From: Rugosibacter sp.
GTDB taxonomy: Bacteria > Pseudomonadota > Gammaproteobacteria > Burkholderiales > Rhodocyclaceae
Assembly: GCA_004322535.1 (NCBI GenBank)
Contig: SCUZ01000056.1
Location: 33,284-97,283 of the forward strand
Reading direction: 5' to 3'
Length of the DNA: 64,000 nt
Shown here: piece after piece, positions 53,640 to 64,000 of the stretch
Layout of the letters: each line of letters begins with the position of its first letter
Position numbering within the stretch: the stretch's first letter is position 1
Program-made: the position numbers and the translations under genes
The notes under the pieces: model-generated
Databases searched by the model: none
Told to the model about the DNA's origin: nothing
What the model saw: the letters and a program-made list of their open reading frames with translations, nothing else

Positions 53640-53805
53640 TCCCAGCCGACTGCCGCTTGCCAAAATGACAGATAAATCGTTTAATCCAATCGGTATAAGA
53701 CGGCTCGGTACGTAGGCTGTCGTGCTTGAGGCATCTCTTGCCACGCACCTGATCCAGCAATTTCGGTGCGGTGCCAGTTGGTTCAATTGATGGTAACCGC
53801 TCCAT
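53640..53805 (-). pseudogene. Integron integrase (IntI-type) N-terminal remnant
   Basis: APKLLDQVRGKRCLKHDSLRTEPSYTDWIKRFICHFGKRQ resembles the IntI N-terminal SAM-like domain (..[37 protein letters not shown]); rest absent. Confidence 0.72.
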
Positions 53806-53922
53806 GCTCAGGCTCCACTACAAACAAATTCAGCTTTGATTTTAAATGAAATATGACTTCAACTAAATTTTTATCCGGCACATTGATGGAAAGTTTTCCA
53901 TCTTTTAGGCAGCTGACTTTAC

Positions 53923-53929
53923 GTTAGGC
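53923..53929 (+). promoter_or_regulatory. Integron-type core site GTTAGGC (attI/attC boundary candidate)
   Basis: GTTRRRY core 18 bp upstream of a cassette-like ORF, in divergent orientation to the intI remnant. Confidence 0.5.
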
Positions 53930-53947
53930 CGCACCGGAGCCCCTGCC

Positions 53948-54796
53948 ATGCCCATCCGCTTTGACTGGAAGTTCATCCTTACGCTGTTGTTCACAATGGC
54001 AAGCACCGTCGTTCCAGTTTGGCTGTGGCAGGCCGACCTCTCGTCAAAGGCGCTAACACTCACGATCAAGTCAGCTGTCGACTTGCAGCCACAAGGTCTA
54101 GACCAGCTTGAAGGTATACAGGTGTCTATCGACGGAAACCCGCTACGTACACCGTTCGTATCCGTTCTTGAGCTAACGAACACCGGGTCTAGACCTATCC
54201 TCGCTGCAGACTTCGAAGGTCCGCTCAAGATAGCTGTCGCGAAACCCTCGGTAGTAGTTAAGGTACTACTCGGATCAGCGACACCAACGTCGCTAGAACC
54301 AAGAGCGGATCTCATCGAAAGCCTGGTTGCTGTGAAGCCGCTGCTGCTCAACCCAGGCGACGTGATCCGGCTTACTGTCGTAACCGCAGATGCACGGCCG
54401 GAGTACTCAATACGCGGCCGGATTGCTGGTGTCCAGAAAGTCACAGTCAACGACGCTCAGTCGGCCAGCATAACAAAGGTCCTTTGGCTGATGCAGGTCG
54501 TAGGTACTCTATTGCTCGTGATCTACTTCGTAAGCATGACGGAGTTCATGTACGCAGGAATCCGCAGACGCACCTTCCTGCCATTCCCGCTAGCAACTGG
54601 TCTGGTCACAGGCTCTGGAGCGGGATTACTCTTGATAATTCAGAGCGCTATCGAACAAACAAAAGAGTGGGCGTTCTGGCCCTATATAGCGATGGCAGTA
54701 TTGGTGTCAGCGCCAATACTTGTCTTCCGAAACCGTCAGCGAAGTGCGGCCTACCCTGTTGGTGCAGCCGACGCGCATGAAGCCACGCGCGGCTGA
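53948..54796 (+). CDS. Uncharacterised membrane protein, candidate integron cassette
   Basis: 282 aa with several predicted TM segments; located as the first cassette would be relative to intI. Confidence 0.7.
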   Translation: MPIRFDWKFILTLLFTMASTVVPVWLWQADLSSKALTLTIKSAVDLQPQGLDQLEGIQVSIDGNPLRTPFVSVLELTNTGSRPILAADFEGPLKIAVAKPSVVVKVLLGSATPTSLEPRADLIESLVAVKPLLLNPGDVIRLTVVTADARPEYSIRGRIAGVQKVTVNDAQSASITKVLWLMQVVGTLLLVIYFVSMTEFMYAGIRRRTFLPFPLATGLVTGSGAGLLLIIQSAIEQTKEWAFWPYIAMAVLVSAPILVFRNRQRSAAYPVGAADAHEATRG

Positions 54797-55077
54797 CCAA
54801 GAACGTTAACGCGATAGATTCAATTAACCGCCAGCTTTGTAATCAAAATAAGTAATCAAAAAAAGAGGGCTAGGCTCAGTTTTCTAAAAGTCGGCACCCC
54901 AAGGGTACTTCCTACGGGACGCGCTGATGACACGGTAAGATAACGAAAAATTCAGGCAATGACGCGATATTGATTGCCTTATGAAACTTACATGGGCAAT
55001 CAGCAAGGCTGACAGCTTCCACCAGAACGGCCAGCCGATGGCCTTCTTTTTCTGATTTTTTAACGAGAGAAACTGAC

Positions 55078-55426
55078 ATGGCCTATACAGAAAAATTTCA
55101 GAAACTTGCTGATGCCGCACGTTCACGTGTCGAGGAAGTATTGCCTGAACAGGTGGACGCTTTGCTGGCTGCAGGGGCGATTGCGCTGGATATCCGCGAT
55201 AAGGAAGAGCACGATGCTGACCATATCGCCGGTTCACTGCATGTCAGTCGCGGCAAGCTGGAGATGAATATCGAGGGCGTGATACCCGATCTTGACGCCA
55301 CGATTCTCTGCTATTGCAATGCCATTAATCGGGGAGCGCTATCGGCGGATACCCATGCGCAGCATGGGCTATAAAAATGCCAAATTCATTGCTGGCGGCC
55401 TGAAAGCTTACCGCGCTCTGACGTAA
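55078..55426 (+). pseudogene. Rhodanese-domain protein with frameshift near 55351
   Basis: ..ILCYCNAINRGALSADT in one frame, then MRSMGYKNAKFIAGGLKAYRALT* in another; joining them restores a complete rhodanese C-terminus. Confidence 0.75.
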
Positions 55427-55773
55427 ATCAACTGATGATACTGGGCGACAGACCACGGTTTCTCTGTTTTGTCTGTCATGCCTGATTGGCGATTTCAAGC
55501 AGAATGTGGAAATACCAGCTCGCTTGATAGTTGGCCTGGTGCGCGATGCTCGCTTAACCTGAAGATTGACGCTAGCGCTTTCCGTTCGCCTTGGCGCGGC
55601 GAGAAGAGCGCACTTTGCTCGACCGTCCTGCTGCGCGGGGATTTATCAGCCCCGGTTTTTTGATCAGGTTTTTTGACGCCTTGCGCTCAGCGTGCTATTT
55701 TCTTTCACCATCACCATGATTTTCTCAGCCTGCCTTTATCTTCAGGGTGGGCTTTACACTTGAAACCAACAAC

Positions 55774-56649
55774 ATGACCCCTATCGTCACCCTGCCAAAC
55801 ACACTTTGGGATCAACCATGCTCAGCGATGGAGCAAGAAAACGCACTTCATGCGCTGGAGCAAGGCAGCGTCTTGTTCTTTCCGCAGCTGAGCTTTTCGT
55901 TAGACAAGGATGAGAGCCGGTTTCTGTCGCCAACCATCGCGGCGAAGAGCAAGAATGTCAGCCTGGATTGTTCCCGTGGAATACTCAAGGGAAGCAGCAC
56001 TGACGAGGCGGAACAGCAGCTATTGCAAAGCATGATGCAGCGCTTTGCCACATCAACTGTCGCCCTGCTGCACAATTTATTGCCGCACTACACGGCGGGC
56101 TTAGTGCAAGGGCGCACGAGTTTTCGGCCGGTAGAAATTGCCCAGCGAGCGGCCTCGTGGCGGAAAGACGATACGCGGTTGCACGTTGATAGCTTTCCGT
56201 CGTCGCCCGTACAGGGCAAGCGAATTCTGCGTGTTTTCAGCAATGTGAATCTGCAGGGGAAAAGCCGTTCGTGGCGGCTGGGCGAGCCGTTCGAAAACAT
56301 CGCTCGCCGCTACCTGCCTGTCTTGCCCCGCCCAGTGTGGGGTTCAAGCCAACTGCTCAAGTTAACCGGAATTACCAAGAGCCGGCGCAGCGCCTATGAT
56401 CATTTCATGTTGCAACTGCATGATCGGATGAAGGCGGACATGGACTATCAGTCGCAAGTAGATCAAGTGGCTTTCGACTTTCCCGCCGGTAGCTCGTGGA
56501 TGACATTCACCGACCAGGCATCGCACGCCGCCATGGCGGGGCAACACGCGTTTGAGCAAACCTTTTACTTGCCCGTTGCCTGCATGCAAAATCAATCTCT
56601 TTCACCGTTGCGCGTGTTGGAACGCTTGGCAAACCGGACGCTGGTTTAG
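55774..56649 (+). CDS. Kdo hydroxylase-like (KdoO family) protein
   Basis: SVLFFPQLSFSLDKDESRFLSP; RLHVDSFPSSPVQGKRILRVFSNVN; DQASHAAMAGQHAFEQTFYLP. Confidence 0.85.
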   Translation: MTPIVTLPNTLWDQPCSAMEQENALHALEQGSVLFFPQLSFSLDKDESRFLSPTIAAKSKNVSLDCSRGILKGSSTDEAEQQLLQSMMQRFATSTVALLHNLLPHYTAGLVQGRTSFRPVEIAQRAASWRKDDTRLHVDSFPSSPVQGKRILRVFSNVNLQGKSRSWRLGEPFENIARRYLPVLPRPVWGSSQLLKLTGITKSRRSAYDHFMLQLHDRMKADMDYQSQVDQVAFDFPAGSSWMTFTDQASHAAMAGQHAFEQTFYLPVACMQNQSLSPLRVLERLANRTLV

Positions 56650-56745
56650 CGTTCTTTCCACCTAGTTCTTTAGATTCAGTGGCTTCATCAGCGCCAGCGC
56701 GTTGCTTGCTCTGCGCTACCTGCAGGCCGCCTTCAGGAACTTTTC

Positions 56746-57480
56746 TTAAAAGCTTTCGTTCTCGCGCAAGTATCGCCACTGCCCTAGCGGCAAATCGCCC
56801 AGGCGCACGCGGCCAATGCGCACGCGCTTCAAGCCCGTGACACGCAAGCCGACTAACTCGCACATGCGGCGAATCTGTCGCTTGCGGCCTTCTTTGAGAA
56901 CAAAACACAGTTGATCTTCATTGGCCCAGCGCACCTGTGCCGGACGCAGTTGTTTGCCGTCCAGTTCCAGTCCGTGGTTGAGCAGTGCCAGGTCATGGCT
57001 ATCCAGCGGGCCTTCCACACGCACCAGATATTCTTTTTCCACGGTGGAATCATCGCCAATGAGTTGGCGCGCCACACGGCCATCCTGCGTGAGCACCAGC
57101 AACCCGGTGGAGTCAATATCCAGCCGACCGGCCGGAGCGAGGCCTTTCATGTGCGCTAGCTGAAAGCGCTGCGTGCCACCCGCCGCCTGCGTCTTGGCTG
57201 AAATCAGCGAGGAAGCCGGCTGATGGCCATCTTCGGCCTGCCCTGAAACATAGCTCATCGGCTTGTGCAGCAAAATCGTGACCTGTCGCGCTTGCGTGGC
57301 GCGCGCTTCCGGCGCCATCGAAATCACGGCGTCCGGCATGGCGCGCGTGCCGAGTTGCGTTATCCGCTCGCCATTCACAAACACCAGCCCGCGCTCAATG
57401 TAAGCGTCGGCCTCGCGACGCGAACACAAGCCGCGCTCGGCCATGAGTTTGGAAATGCGGCTACCTTGCGTATCATTCAT
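56746..57480 (-). CDS. rRNA pseudouridine synthase (RsuA/RluF family)
   Basis: S4 domain [48 protein letters not shown]. Confidence 0.93.
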   Translation of the reverse strand: MNDTQGSRISKLMAERGLCSRREADAYIERGLVFVNGERITQLGTRAMPDAVISMAPEARATQARQVTILLHKPMSYVSGQAEDGHQPASSLISAKTQAAGGTQRFQLAHMKGLAPAGRLDIDSTGLLVLTQDGRVARQLIGDDSTVEKEYLVRVEGPLDSHDLALLNHGLELDGKQLRPAQVRWANEDQLCFVLKEGRKRQIRRMCELVGLRVTGLKRVRIGRVRLGDLPLGQWRYLRENESF

Positions 57481-57504
57481 GGTTGTTCATTCTATCCTGC
57501 CGCC

Positions 57505-58374
57505 ATGCTCAGTTATCGCCACGCCTATCACGCCGGCAATCACGCCGATGTTTTAAAACATCTGGTACTCATGCTGTGCATGCAGCACATGAACAGTAAA
57601 GACAAGCCCTACACGGTGATCGACACGCATGCGGGTGCAGGGCTTTACGTGCTGGATAGCGAACAGGCCAAGCGCACGGGTGAATTCATCAACGGCATAG
57701 GTCGGTTATGGCCGCGCACCGATTTACCCGCGCCGCTGGCGCAATTCATGACAAGCATCAAAGCACTCAATCAAAGGGGCCAGCTGCGCCGTTACCCTGG
57801 CTCGCCCTGGCTGATTGATCACCTGGCACGGCCCGTTGATCGGCTGCGCTTTTGTGAATTGCACCCGACTGATTTTGCCTTGCTGCGCCGCCAATACAAA
57901 GAAGCAGGCCGCCGGGTGACCGTTGCGCAAGCCGATGGATTTGATGTGCTCAAGGCCAGCCTGCCCCCGCCTTCGCGGCGCGCTCTGGTGCTGATCGATC
58001 CCTCCTATGAAATCAAGAGTGACTACCTGAAAGTCGTCGCCGCCATCAAAGATGGATTAAAACGTTTTGCCACCGGCACCCTGCTGGTCTGGCACCCGTT
58101 GATCCCATCGATTGAAGCGAATCAACTACCCGATAAACTCAAAAAATCCGGCGCCACGCACTGGGTGCACGCCACATTGAGCGTATGCGCCACATCCACG
58201 CAGGGGCGGGGCATGCACGGCAGCGGCATGTTCATCATCAACCCGCCCTGGACACTCGCGGCAGAACTCAAGGCCACCCTGCCTTACCTTGCGCAAATCC
58301 TGGGCTTGGACAATCACGCATCCTGGAAAGTGGATGAACTTGAGCAAAAGGCCTTAAAGCCTGGCGGCGCATGA
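57505..58374 (+). CDS. rlmJ: 23S rRNA (adenine(2030)-N6)-methyltransferase RlmJ
   Basis: MLSYRHAYHAGNHADVLKHLVLM; VLIDPSYEIKSDY. Confidence 0.95.
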   Translation: MLSYRHAYHAGNHADVLKHLVLMLCMQHMNSKDKPYTVIDTHAGAGLYVLDSEQAKRTGEFINGIGRLWPRTDLPAPLAQFMTSIKALNQRGQLRRYPGSPWLIDHLARPVDRLRFCELHPTDFALLRRQYKEAGRRVTVAQADGFDVLKASLPPPSRRALVLIDPSYEIKSDYLKVVAAIKDGLKRFATGTLLVWHPLIPSIEANQLPDKLKKSGATHWVHATLSVCATSTQGRGMHGSGMFIINPPWTLAAELKATLPYLAQILGLDNHASWKVDELEQKALKPGGA

Positions 58375-58428
58375 ATGGCTTGATGTCGTAAAACGCAACA
58401 ATGGGTACGGAGTGTTTGCCAAGTGCCC

Positions 58429-58941
58429 TCACACGTTGAAAATATCCATTTGCCGTGGAATCACGTCGTTGCACACGACGATATATTTTTCCCGAATACT
58501 CAACGCCTCACCCTTGCGCGCCAAGCGGTAACGATAATGGCCAAAAAACAGGTCCGTGCGTTTTTCCTCATGCTTGTAGGTGTTGACCTGAAAATTCGCG
58601 GTGACAATCACCTCGGCCGTGGCAACAGAGCGCACGCGCACATTCGTCACCAAATGGCGCGTGCGGGGCAACCGCAACAAAGACGACGATAATCTGGACT
58701 CGATACGCCATACACGGTCTTCCATGCGGGCGCGATTGCCGCAATAAATCAGCGAAATTTCACTCTGCGGATCATCAATCAATACATGATCATCGTCCCA
58801 TGAAGGCGCCCAATAGACGGCATCTTCCTCATACAACGCCAGCCAGTCGCGCCAGCGCCGTTCATCCAGACAATCGGCTTCTTCCAGCAATAACTCGTTG
58901 ATCGCTTCACTCAAACTGCGTTCCATCCGTTCAACCTGCAT
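58429..58941 (-). CDS. aromatic-ring-hydroxylating dioxygenase subunit beta (benzoate/anthranilate type)
   Basis: EAINELLLEEADCLDERRWRDWLALYEEDAVYWAP. Confidence 0.92.
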   Translation of the reverse strand: MQVERMERSLSEAINELLLEEADCLDERRWRDWLALYEEDAVYWAPSWDDDHVLIDDPQSEISLIYCGNRARMEDRVWRIESRLSSSLLRLPRTRHLVTNVRVRSVATAEVIVTANFQVNTYKHEEKRTDLFFGHYRYRLARKGEALSIREKYIVVCNDVIPRQMDIFNV

Positions 58942-60376
58942 TTTTATCGCCCTCCTCGCGGCGCATTCCTTCAGTGAGCAACTTTAACCACTGGCGATAT
59001 TCGCCGTGATACAGCGTCTCATCCGCCACATTCGGGGCGCTGACGTCGGGTGCAAACCCGAGCTCTTGCGCCAGTGCATCAGCACCTGCAACGCGCCGTT
59101 TCATGCCTCGATCAAAATCCTGCCATGGCGCACTGCGCGCTGCTGCATAGCCGTTTTGGCAGGCATCGAATTCAGTCAAATCATCCGGTGTCGCGATACC
59201 GCTGGCACCATAAAAATCTTCATATTGCCGCACGCGACGCTCACGCGCCTTAGCCGACTCACCCTTTGGTGCAACACAATAGGCATGCACTTCTGTTTGG
59301 TCGGTAGCAATCGGCCGCCAGGAACGCAGCTGGGTCGAAATACCATCGAACAAAATTACGTTGGGATAGATCAGCACCTGGCGCAAGCGCTTGGCCATCC
59401 AGGTCGCCTGCAGTGACCCGACACGCGCTTCCAATGCATCGTAATCCATGCCCAGTGCACGATCGCGAAAGTTGGGTATATCAATCCAGATCATGACATG
59501 GCCATTACCCAGGTCGTAATTGCCATTCCCGATGTCACCCAGGCTCACCTGAATCGCCTTGACCTTATCTTCACTACTGGTTCCCTTGGCAGCAGCGGCC
59601 TCAGCTGCCTGCTGAGCGCGTAACTTTGCCAGACGAAAATAGGACGCATGGACAATATCCACGTGATAGCCATCCACCCCGTTTTCTGCCTGCATTTTCC
59701 AGTTGCCGCGGTGGGTGTACACCGAATGCCCACGGAGCACCTCAAGGCCTTCCGCTGACTGATTCGCAAAAAGTTCCAGAAACGGCGCAGCACCGGCCAA
59801 GTGGGTTTTGATATCCGGCACATCCGGGTTAAGACTCGCAAAAATGAAACCGTGATAACTGGCCACATGCGGCACAGGCGTCAAGCTGTGATCCTGCTTT
59901 TGCCAGTGGTCAGGATAAGCCCCTGCAGCTTCATCCTTCACGTCCAGCAACTCGCCCTGGTTGTTGTAAACCCAGCCATGATAAGAACAAACCCACCGTT
60001 TGGCGTTGCCCTTGTCTTTGCGGCACACCATGGCACCACGATGCGAGCACGCGTTGATAAAGCCTCGCAATTGGCCATCTGCGCCACGGCTGATAATGAC
60101 CGGCTGGCGCCCAATCACCGTTGTCACAAAATCATTCGGGTTGGGTATCTGGCTCTCATGGCCGATATAGATCCACGTTGCCTCCCACACATGTTCGAGT
60201 TCCAGTTCAAACAGTTCCGGATCGGTATAGACCGAGCGATGCACCTTGAAGGTCTCGCCCGGCACATCAACAATGCGCGCGGCAATATCCTGCATCGACA
60301 GGCCTGCGGATGATTTTGCTTGTGGCGGCGCGCCTGAAGTGCGGAATGCCGTATTCCTGTCGTGACGATCATTCAT
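58931..60376 (-). CDS. Rieske ring-hydroxylating dioxygenase subunit alpha (benzoate 1,2-dioxygenase-like)
   Basis: Rieske CSHRG..CSYHGW; mononuclear iron NGVDGYHVDIVH; overlaps beta subunit. Confidence 0.93.
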   Translation of the reverse strand: MNDRHDRNTAFRTSGAPPQAKSSAGLSMQDIAARIVDVPGETFKVHRSVYTDPELFELELEHVWEATWIYIGHESQIPNPNDFVTTVIGRQPVIISRGADGQLRGFINACSHRGAMVCRKDKGNAKRWVCSYHGWVYNNQGELLDVKDEAAGAYPDHWQKQDHSLTPVPHVASYHGFIFASLNPDVPDIKTHLAGAAPFLELFANQSAEGLEVLRGHSVYTHRGNWKMQAENGVDGYHVDIVHASYFRLAKLRAQQAAEAAAAKGTSSEDKVKAIQVSLGDIGNGNYDLGNGHVMIWIDIPNFRDRALGMDYDALEARVGSLQATWMAKRLRQVLIYPNVILFDGISTQLRSWRPIATDQTEVHAYCVAPKGESAKARERRVRQYEDFYGASGIATPDDLTEFDACQNGYAAARSAPWQDFDRGMKRRVAGADALAQELGFAPDVSAPNVADETLYHGEYRQWLKLLTEGMRREEGDKNAG

Positions 60377-60591
60377 GCCTCTCTCCTCATTTTTTACAAA
60401 TAATGTTTTTTTGACTTTAGCAGAGTCAAAGCCTCCATTGACTGCACTTTACTCAAAAAACGGGCGGGCCATATGAAAGCCCTGACCAACCCGCTAAAAT
60501 AGGCTGCTTTCCCCGCATGAGAAAGTGCGGACGGGACTTGAAACATCATTATTCAGCCCCACGTAGCCAAAGTTTAGTCAGGAGACCCTCC

Positions 60592-61203
60592 ATGCAAGAC
60601 ACGCCAAACTCACCAACAAACAACTCAAGCGAGCCTATCGAGAAAATTGATGCAAGCACCGTATCACCAGCACCAGCGCGCTGCGTCCCTTCGGGAACTT
60701 CTCACGATGAAGCGAACAACACCGAAACATCCTCAATGGACACTATGCCCAGCCTGGAAGAGCTTTTGCGCCAGGCCGAGCTTGCCTCCGCCGAGCACCA
60801 TGACGCCTGGCTTCGCGCCAAGGCCGAAACTGAAAATGTACGCCGTCGCTCACTGGAAGACATTGCCCGCGCCGGCAAGTTTGCCGTAGAAAAATTCGCC
60901 ACCGAGCTGCTCGCCGTCAAAGACAGCCTGGAAGCGGCGCTGGCCAATGAAAACCAAAATGCGGAAAACCTCAAGGCCGGGGTTGAGCTCACATTAAAAC
61001 AACTCTCTGCTGCGTTTGAAAAATCCCGTCTGGTTGAAATTTCGCCACTCGGCGAAAAGTTCGATCCCCATAAACACCAGGCCATCAGCCAAACCGAGGC
61101 CGACGGCGAGCCCAATCACGTGCTCTCCGTCTTGCAAAAAGGTTATGCCTTGCATGATCGCGTGATTCGTCCGGCATTGGTCATTGTTTCCAAAACAAAG
61201 TAA
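60592..61203 (+). CDS. grpE: nucleotide exchange factor GrpE
   Basis: [39 protein letters not shown]; upstream of dnaK. Confidence 0.95.
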   Translation: MQDTPNSPTNNSSEPIEKIDASTVSPAPARCVPSGTSHDEANNTETSSMDTMPSLEELLRQAELASAEHHDAWLRAKAETENVRRRSLEDIARAGKFAVEKFATELLAVKDSLEAALANENQNAENLKAGVELTLKQLSAAFEKSRLVEISPLGEKFDPHKHQAISQTEADGEPNHVLSVLQKGYALHDRVIRPALVIVSKTK

Positions 61204-61315
61204 CTCAACGAAATACCCAAAAAAATCATGCAGCGGCTTGAATTCAAGCTGGATATCCCCATAACAAAACAAGAGCAAGTTTTTAAGATTTCACATTTTT
61301 AATAAAGGAAAAATC

Positions 61316-63256
61316 ATGGGCAAAATTATCGGTATCGACCTTGGCACTACCAACTCTTGCGTTGCAATCATGGAAGGCGGCAAGCCTAAAGTGATCGAAA
61401 ACGCCGAGGGCGCACGCACCACCCCATCCATCGTGGCTTACGCCGAAGATGGCGAGATTCTCTGCGGCGCCGCGGCCAAACGCCAGGCGGTAACCAATGC
61501 CAAGAACACGTTGTATGCGGTCAAGCGGCTGATCGGCCGTCGCTTCGACGAGAAGGAAGTGCAAAAGGACATCGACCTGATGCCCTTCAAAATCGTCAAG
61601 GCCGACAATGGCGACGCCTGGGTAGAAGTGCGCGGCAACAAGATGGCGGCACAACAGGTTTCCGCCGAAGTGCTGCGCAAGATGAAAAAAACCGCCGAAG
61701 ATTACCTGGGTGAAGAAGTCACCGAGGCCGTCATCACCGTACCCGCTTATTTCAACGACAGCCAGCGCCAGGCCACCAAGGATGCCGGCCGCATTGCCGG
61801 TCTGGATGTCAAGCGCATCATCAACGAGCCTACCGCTGCGGCGCTGGCCTTCGGCATGGACAAGCAGGAAGGCGACCGCAAGATTGCCGTGTATGACCTG
61901 GGTGGCGGCACGTTCGATATTTCCATCATCGAGATTGCCGCGCTCGATGGCGAACATCAGTTTGAAGTGCTCTCCACCAATGGCGACACCTTCCTCGGCG
62001 GCGAAGACTTTGACCAGGTGCTGATCGACTATGTGGTCACCGAGTTCAAGAAAGAACAGGGCGTCGACCTGAAGAACGACGTGCTCGCCCTGCAACGACT
62101 GAAAGATGCCGCAGAAAAAGCCAAGATCGAACTCTCATCCAGCCAGCAGACCGAAATCAATCTGCCCTATATCACGGCGGATGCTTCCGGCCCGAAACAC
62201 CTGGCGCTGAAAATCACCCGCGCCAAGTTTGAATCGCTGGTGGAAACCCTGATCGAGCGTACCATCGCCCCCTGCCGCCTGGCCGTCAAGGACGCCGGCG
62301 TCAGTCTCACTGACATCACCGACGTCATTCTTGTCGGCGGCATGACGCGCATGCCCAAGGTGCAGGATAAAGTGAAAGAATTCTTCGGCAAAGAGCCACG
62401 CCGCGATGTGAACCCTGACGAAGCCGTAGCCGTTGGCGCTGCCATTCAAGGCGGTGTACTGCAAGGCGAAGTCAAGGACGTGCTGCTGCTCGACGTAACG
62501 CCACTGTCGCTGGGTATCGAAACCATGGGCAGCGTGATGACCAAGCTGATCCAGAAAAACACCACCATCCCGACCAAGGCTGCCCAGGTATTTTCAACCG
62601 CCGATGACAACCAGAATGCCGTGACCATCCACGTGCTGCAAGGCGAGCGCGAAATGTCCGCCGGCAACAAGAGCCTGGGCCAGTTCAATTTGTCCGACAT
62701 TCCGCCCGCACCACGCGGCATGCCACAGATCGAAGTCACTTTTGACATTGACGCCAACGGCATTTTGCATGTATCAGCCAAGGATAAAGGCACCGGCAAG
62801 GAAAACAAGATCACCATCAAGGCGAACTCGGGCTTGTCTGAAGAAGAAATTCAGCGCATGGTGAAAGACGCCGAAGCCCACGCCGAAGAAGATCACAAAG
62901 CCCGCGAAATGGTCGACGCCCGTAACCAGTGCGATGCCATGGTGCATTCCATCAAAAAGTCGCTTGCCGAGCATGGTGAAAAACTCAGTGCGGAAGAAAA
63001 ATCCGCCATTGAAGCCGCCATTAGCGATGCCGAAGCTGCCCTGCAAGGTACCGACAAAGAAGCCATCGAAGCCAGGACGAAAGCCCTGACCGATGCATCA
63101 ATGAAACTCGGCGAAAAAATTTACGCTGAATCCCAGGCGGCAGCCGGTGCGGGGGGACCTGGTGGTGCGCCAGACGCAGGTGGTGCTGGCCAGACCAAGG
63201 CCGACGAAGGCGACGTGGTCGATGCTGAATTCACCGAAGTAAAGGATAAGAAGTAA
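61316..63256 (+). CDS. dnaK: molecular chaperone DnaK
   Basis: [42 protein letters not shown]. Confidence 0.99.
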   Translation: MGKIIGIDLGTTNSCVAIMEGGKPKVIENAEGARTTPSIVAYAEDGEILCGAAAKRQAVTNAKNTLYAVKRLIGRRFDEKEVQKDIDLMPFKIVKADNGDAWVEVRGNKMAAQQVSAEVLRKMKKTAEDYLGEEVTEAVITVPAYFNDSQRQATKDAGRIAGLDVKRIINEPTAAALAFGMDKQEGDRKIAVYDLGGGTFDISIIEIAALDGEHQFEVLSTNGDTFLGGEDFDQVLIDYVVTEFKKEQGVDLKNDVLALQRLKDAAEKAKIELSSSQQTEINLPYITADASGPKHLALKITRAKFESLVETLIERTIAPCRLAVKDAGVSLTDITDVILVGGMTRMPKVQDKVKEFFGKEPRRDVNPDEAVAVGAAIQGGVLQGEVKDVLLLDVTPLSLGIETMGSVMTKLIQKNTTIPTKAAQVFSTADDNQNAVTIHVLQGEREMSAGNKSLGQFNLSDIPPAPRGMPQIEVTFDIDANGILHVSAKDKGTGKENKITIKANSGLSEEEIQRMVKDAEAHAEEDHKAREMVDARNQCDAMVHSIKKSLAEHGEKLSAEEKSAIEAAISDAEAALQGTDKEAIEARTKALTDASMKLGEKIYAESQAAAGAGGPGGAPDAGGAGQTKADEGDVVDAEFTEVKDKK

Positions 63257-63347
63257 ACATCAGCAGAAAATTGATATAACCCTCCTCGGGCCGCTTGCCA
63301 TTTTGGCTGCGGCCCGTTCTGCTTGGCTCTGACAACTCTGAACAATC

Positions 63348-64000
63348 ATGGCAAAACGCGACTTCTACGAAATTCTTGGCGTCAATCGCGACGCTTCCAA
63401 TGAAGATATCAAAAAGGCCTACCGCAAGCTGGCCATGAAACACCATCCGGATCGCAATCCGGACAACCCCAAATCCGAAGGCCTCTTCAAGGAAGCCAAG
63501 GAAGCCTACGAGATTCTCTCGGATGAACAAAAACGCGCGGCTTACGACCAATACGGCCACGCGGGCGTCGATCCGCAAGCCCGTGGTGGTGGTAGTGGAT
63601 TTGGCGATTCCTTTTCAGACATTTTTGGCGACATTTTCGGTGGCGGCGGCGGCAGCCGCTCGAATGTCTATCGCGGGGCCGATCTGCGCTATAACCTGGA
63701 AATCTCGCTGGAAGACGCCGCCCATGGAAGCGAGACCCGCATCCGCATTCCCACCATGGCCGAATGCGAAGCGTGCGAAGGCAGTGGCGCTAAAAAAGGC
63801 ACGCAACCAAAAACCTGCCCCACCTGCGCGGGACACGGCCAGGTGCGCATGCAACAAGGATTTTTCTCGGTGCAGCAAACCTGCCCCAAGTGCCACGGCA
63901 CCGGCCGCTATATCCCCGAACCGTGCACCACGTGCCATGGCGCTGGCCGCATCAAGCAGCACAAAACGCTCTCCGTCAAAATTCCCGCCGGTGTTGATGA
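63348..64000 (+). CDS. dnaJ: molecular chaperone DnaJ, partial (runs off window end)
   Basis: [40 protein letters not shown]; CxxCxGxG zinc-finger repeats. Confidence 0.98.
   Translation, partial: MAKRDFYEILGVNRDASNEDIKKAYRKLAMKHHPDRNPDNPKSEGLFKEAKEAYEILSDEQKRAAYDQYGHAGVDPQARGGGSGFGDSFSDIFGDIFGGGGGSRSNVYRGADLRYNLEISLEDAAHGSETRIRIPTMAECEACEGSGAKKGTQPKTCPTCAGHGQVRMQQGFFSVQQTCPKCHGTGRYIPEPCTTCHGAGRIKQHKTLSVKIPAGVD

Noticed and set aside
54884-55237. Minus-strand 117-aa ORF
   Set aside because: Overlaps the rhodanese 5' region antisense; no domain or RBS support
61283-62095. Minus-strand 270-aa ORF
   Set aside because: Classic antisense ORF of dnaK, often misannotated

Overview
The window is a betaproteobacterial-type chromosome interrupted by a ~22 kb integrative element (about 27,352-49,359). 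The element sits at the 3' end of a tRNA-Ser(CGA) gene between glnS and mltF. Flanking chromosomal genes include GGDEF/EAL, argJ, glnE, a YhdP-like gene, tldD, a radical SAM gene, hrpA, crcB, glnS, mltF, serS, rarA, a Kdo hydroxylase-like gene, rlmJ, a ring-hydroxylating dioxygenase alpha/beta pair, grpE, dnaK and dnaJ (partial). The element carries a tyrosine integrase, HigBA, an AAA+ ATPase/subtilase pair of ietAS type, an hsdS C-terminal remnant, an AlpA regulator, a replication module with DnaB, and a 1643-aa phage-type polyvalent protein. Main items for follow-up: (1) a 2,267-bp transposon nested in the element, with perfect 22-bp TIRs and an 8-bp TSD, a truncated IS1-like transposase, a 324-aa unknown protein, and a consensus-promoter locus with several hairpins and a tRNA-like fold; (2) an HNH-like phage gene in an alternate frame inside the polyvalent ORF; (3) a cluster of five palindromes plus an iteron-like repeat pair between convergent genes; (4) a chromosomal integron relic (intI N-terminal fragment, GTTAGGC boundary, one cassette-like ORF). 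All calls are by reading only; no database search or folding was run.
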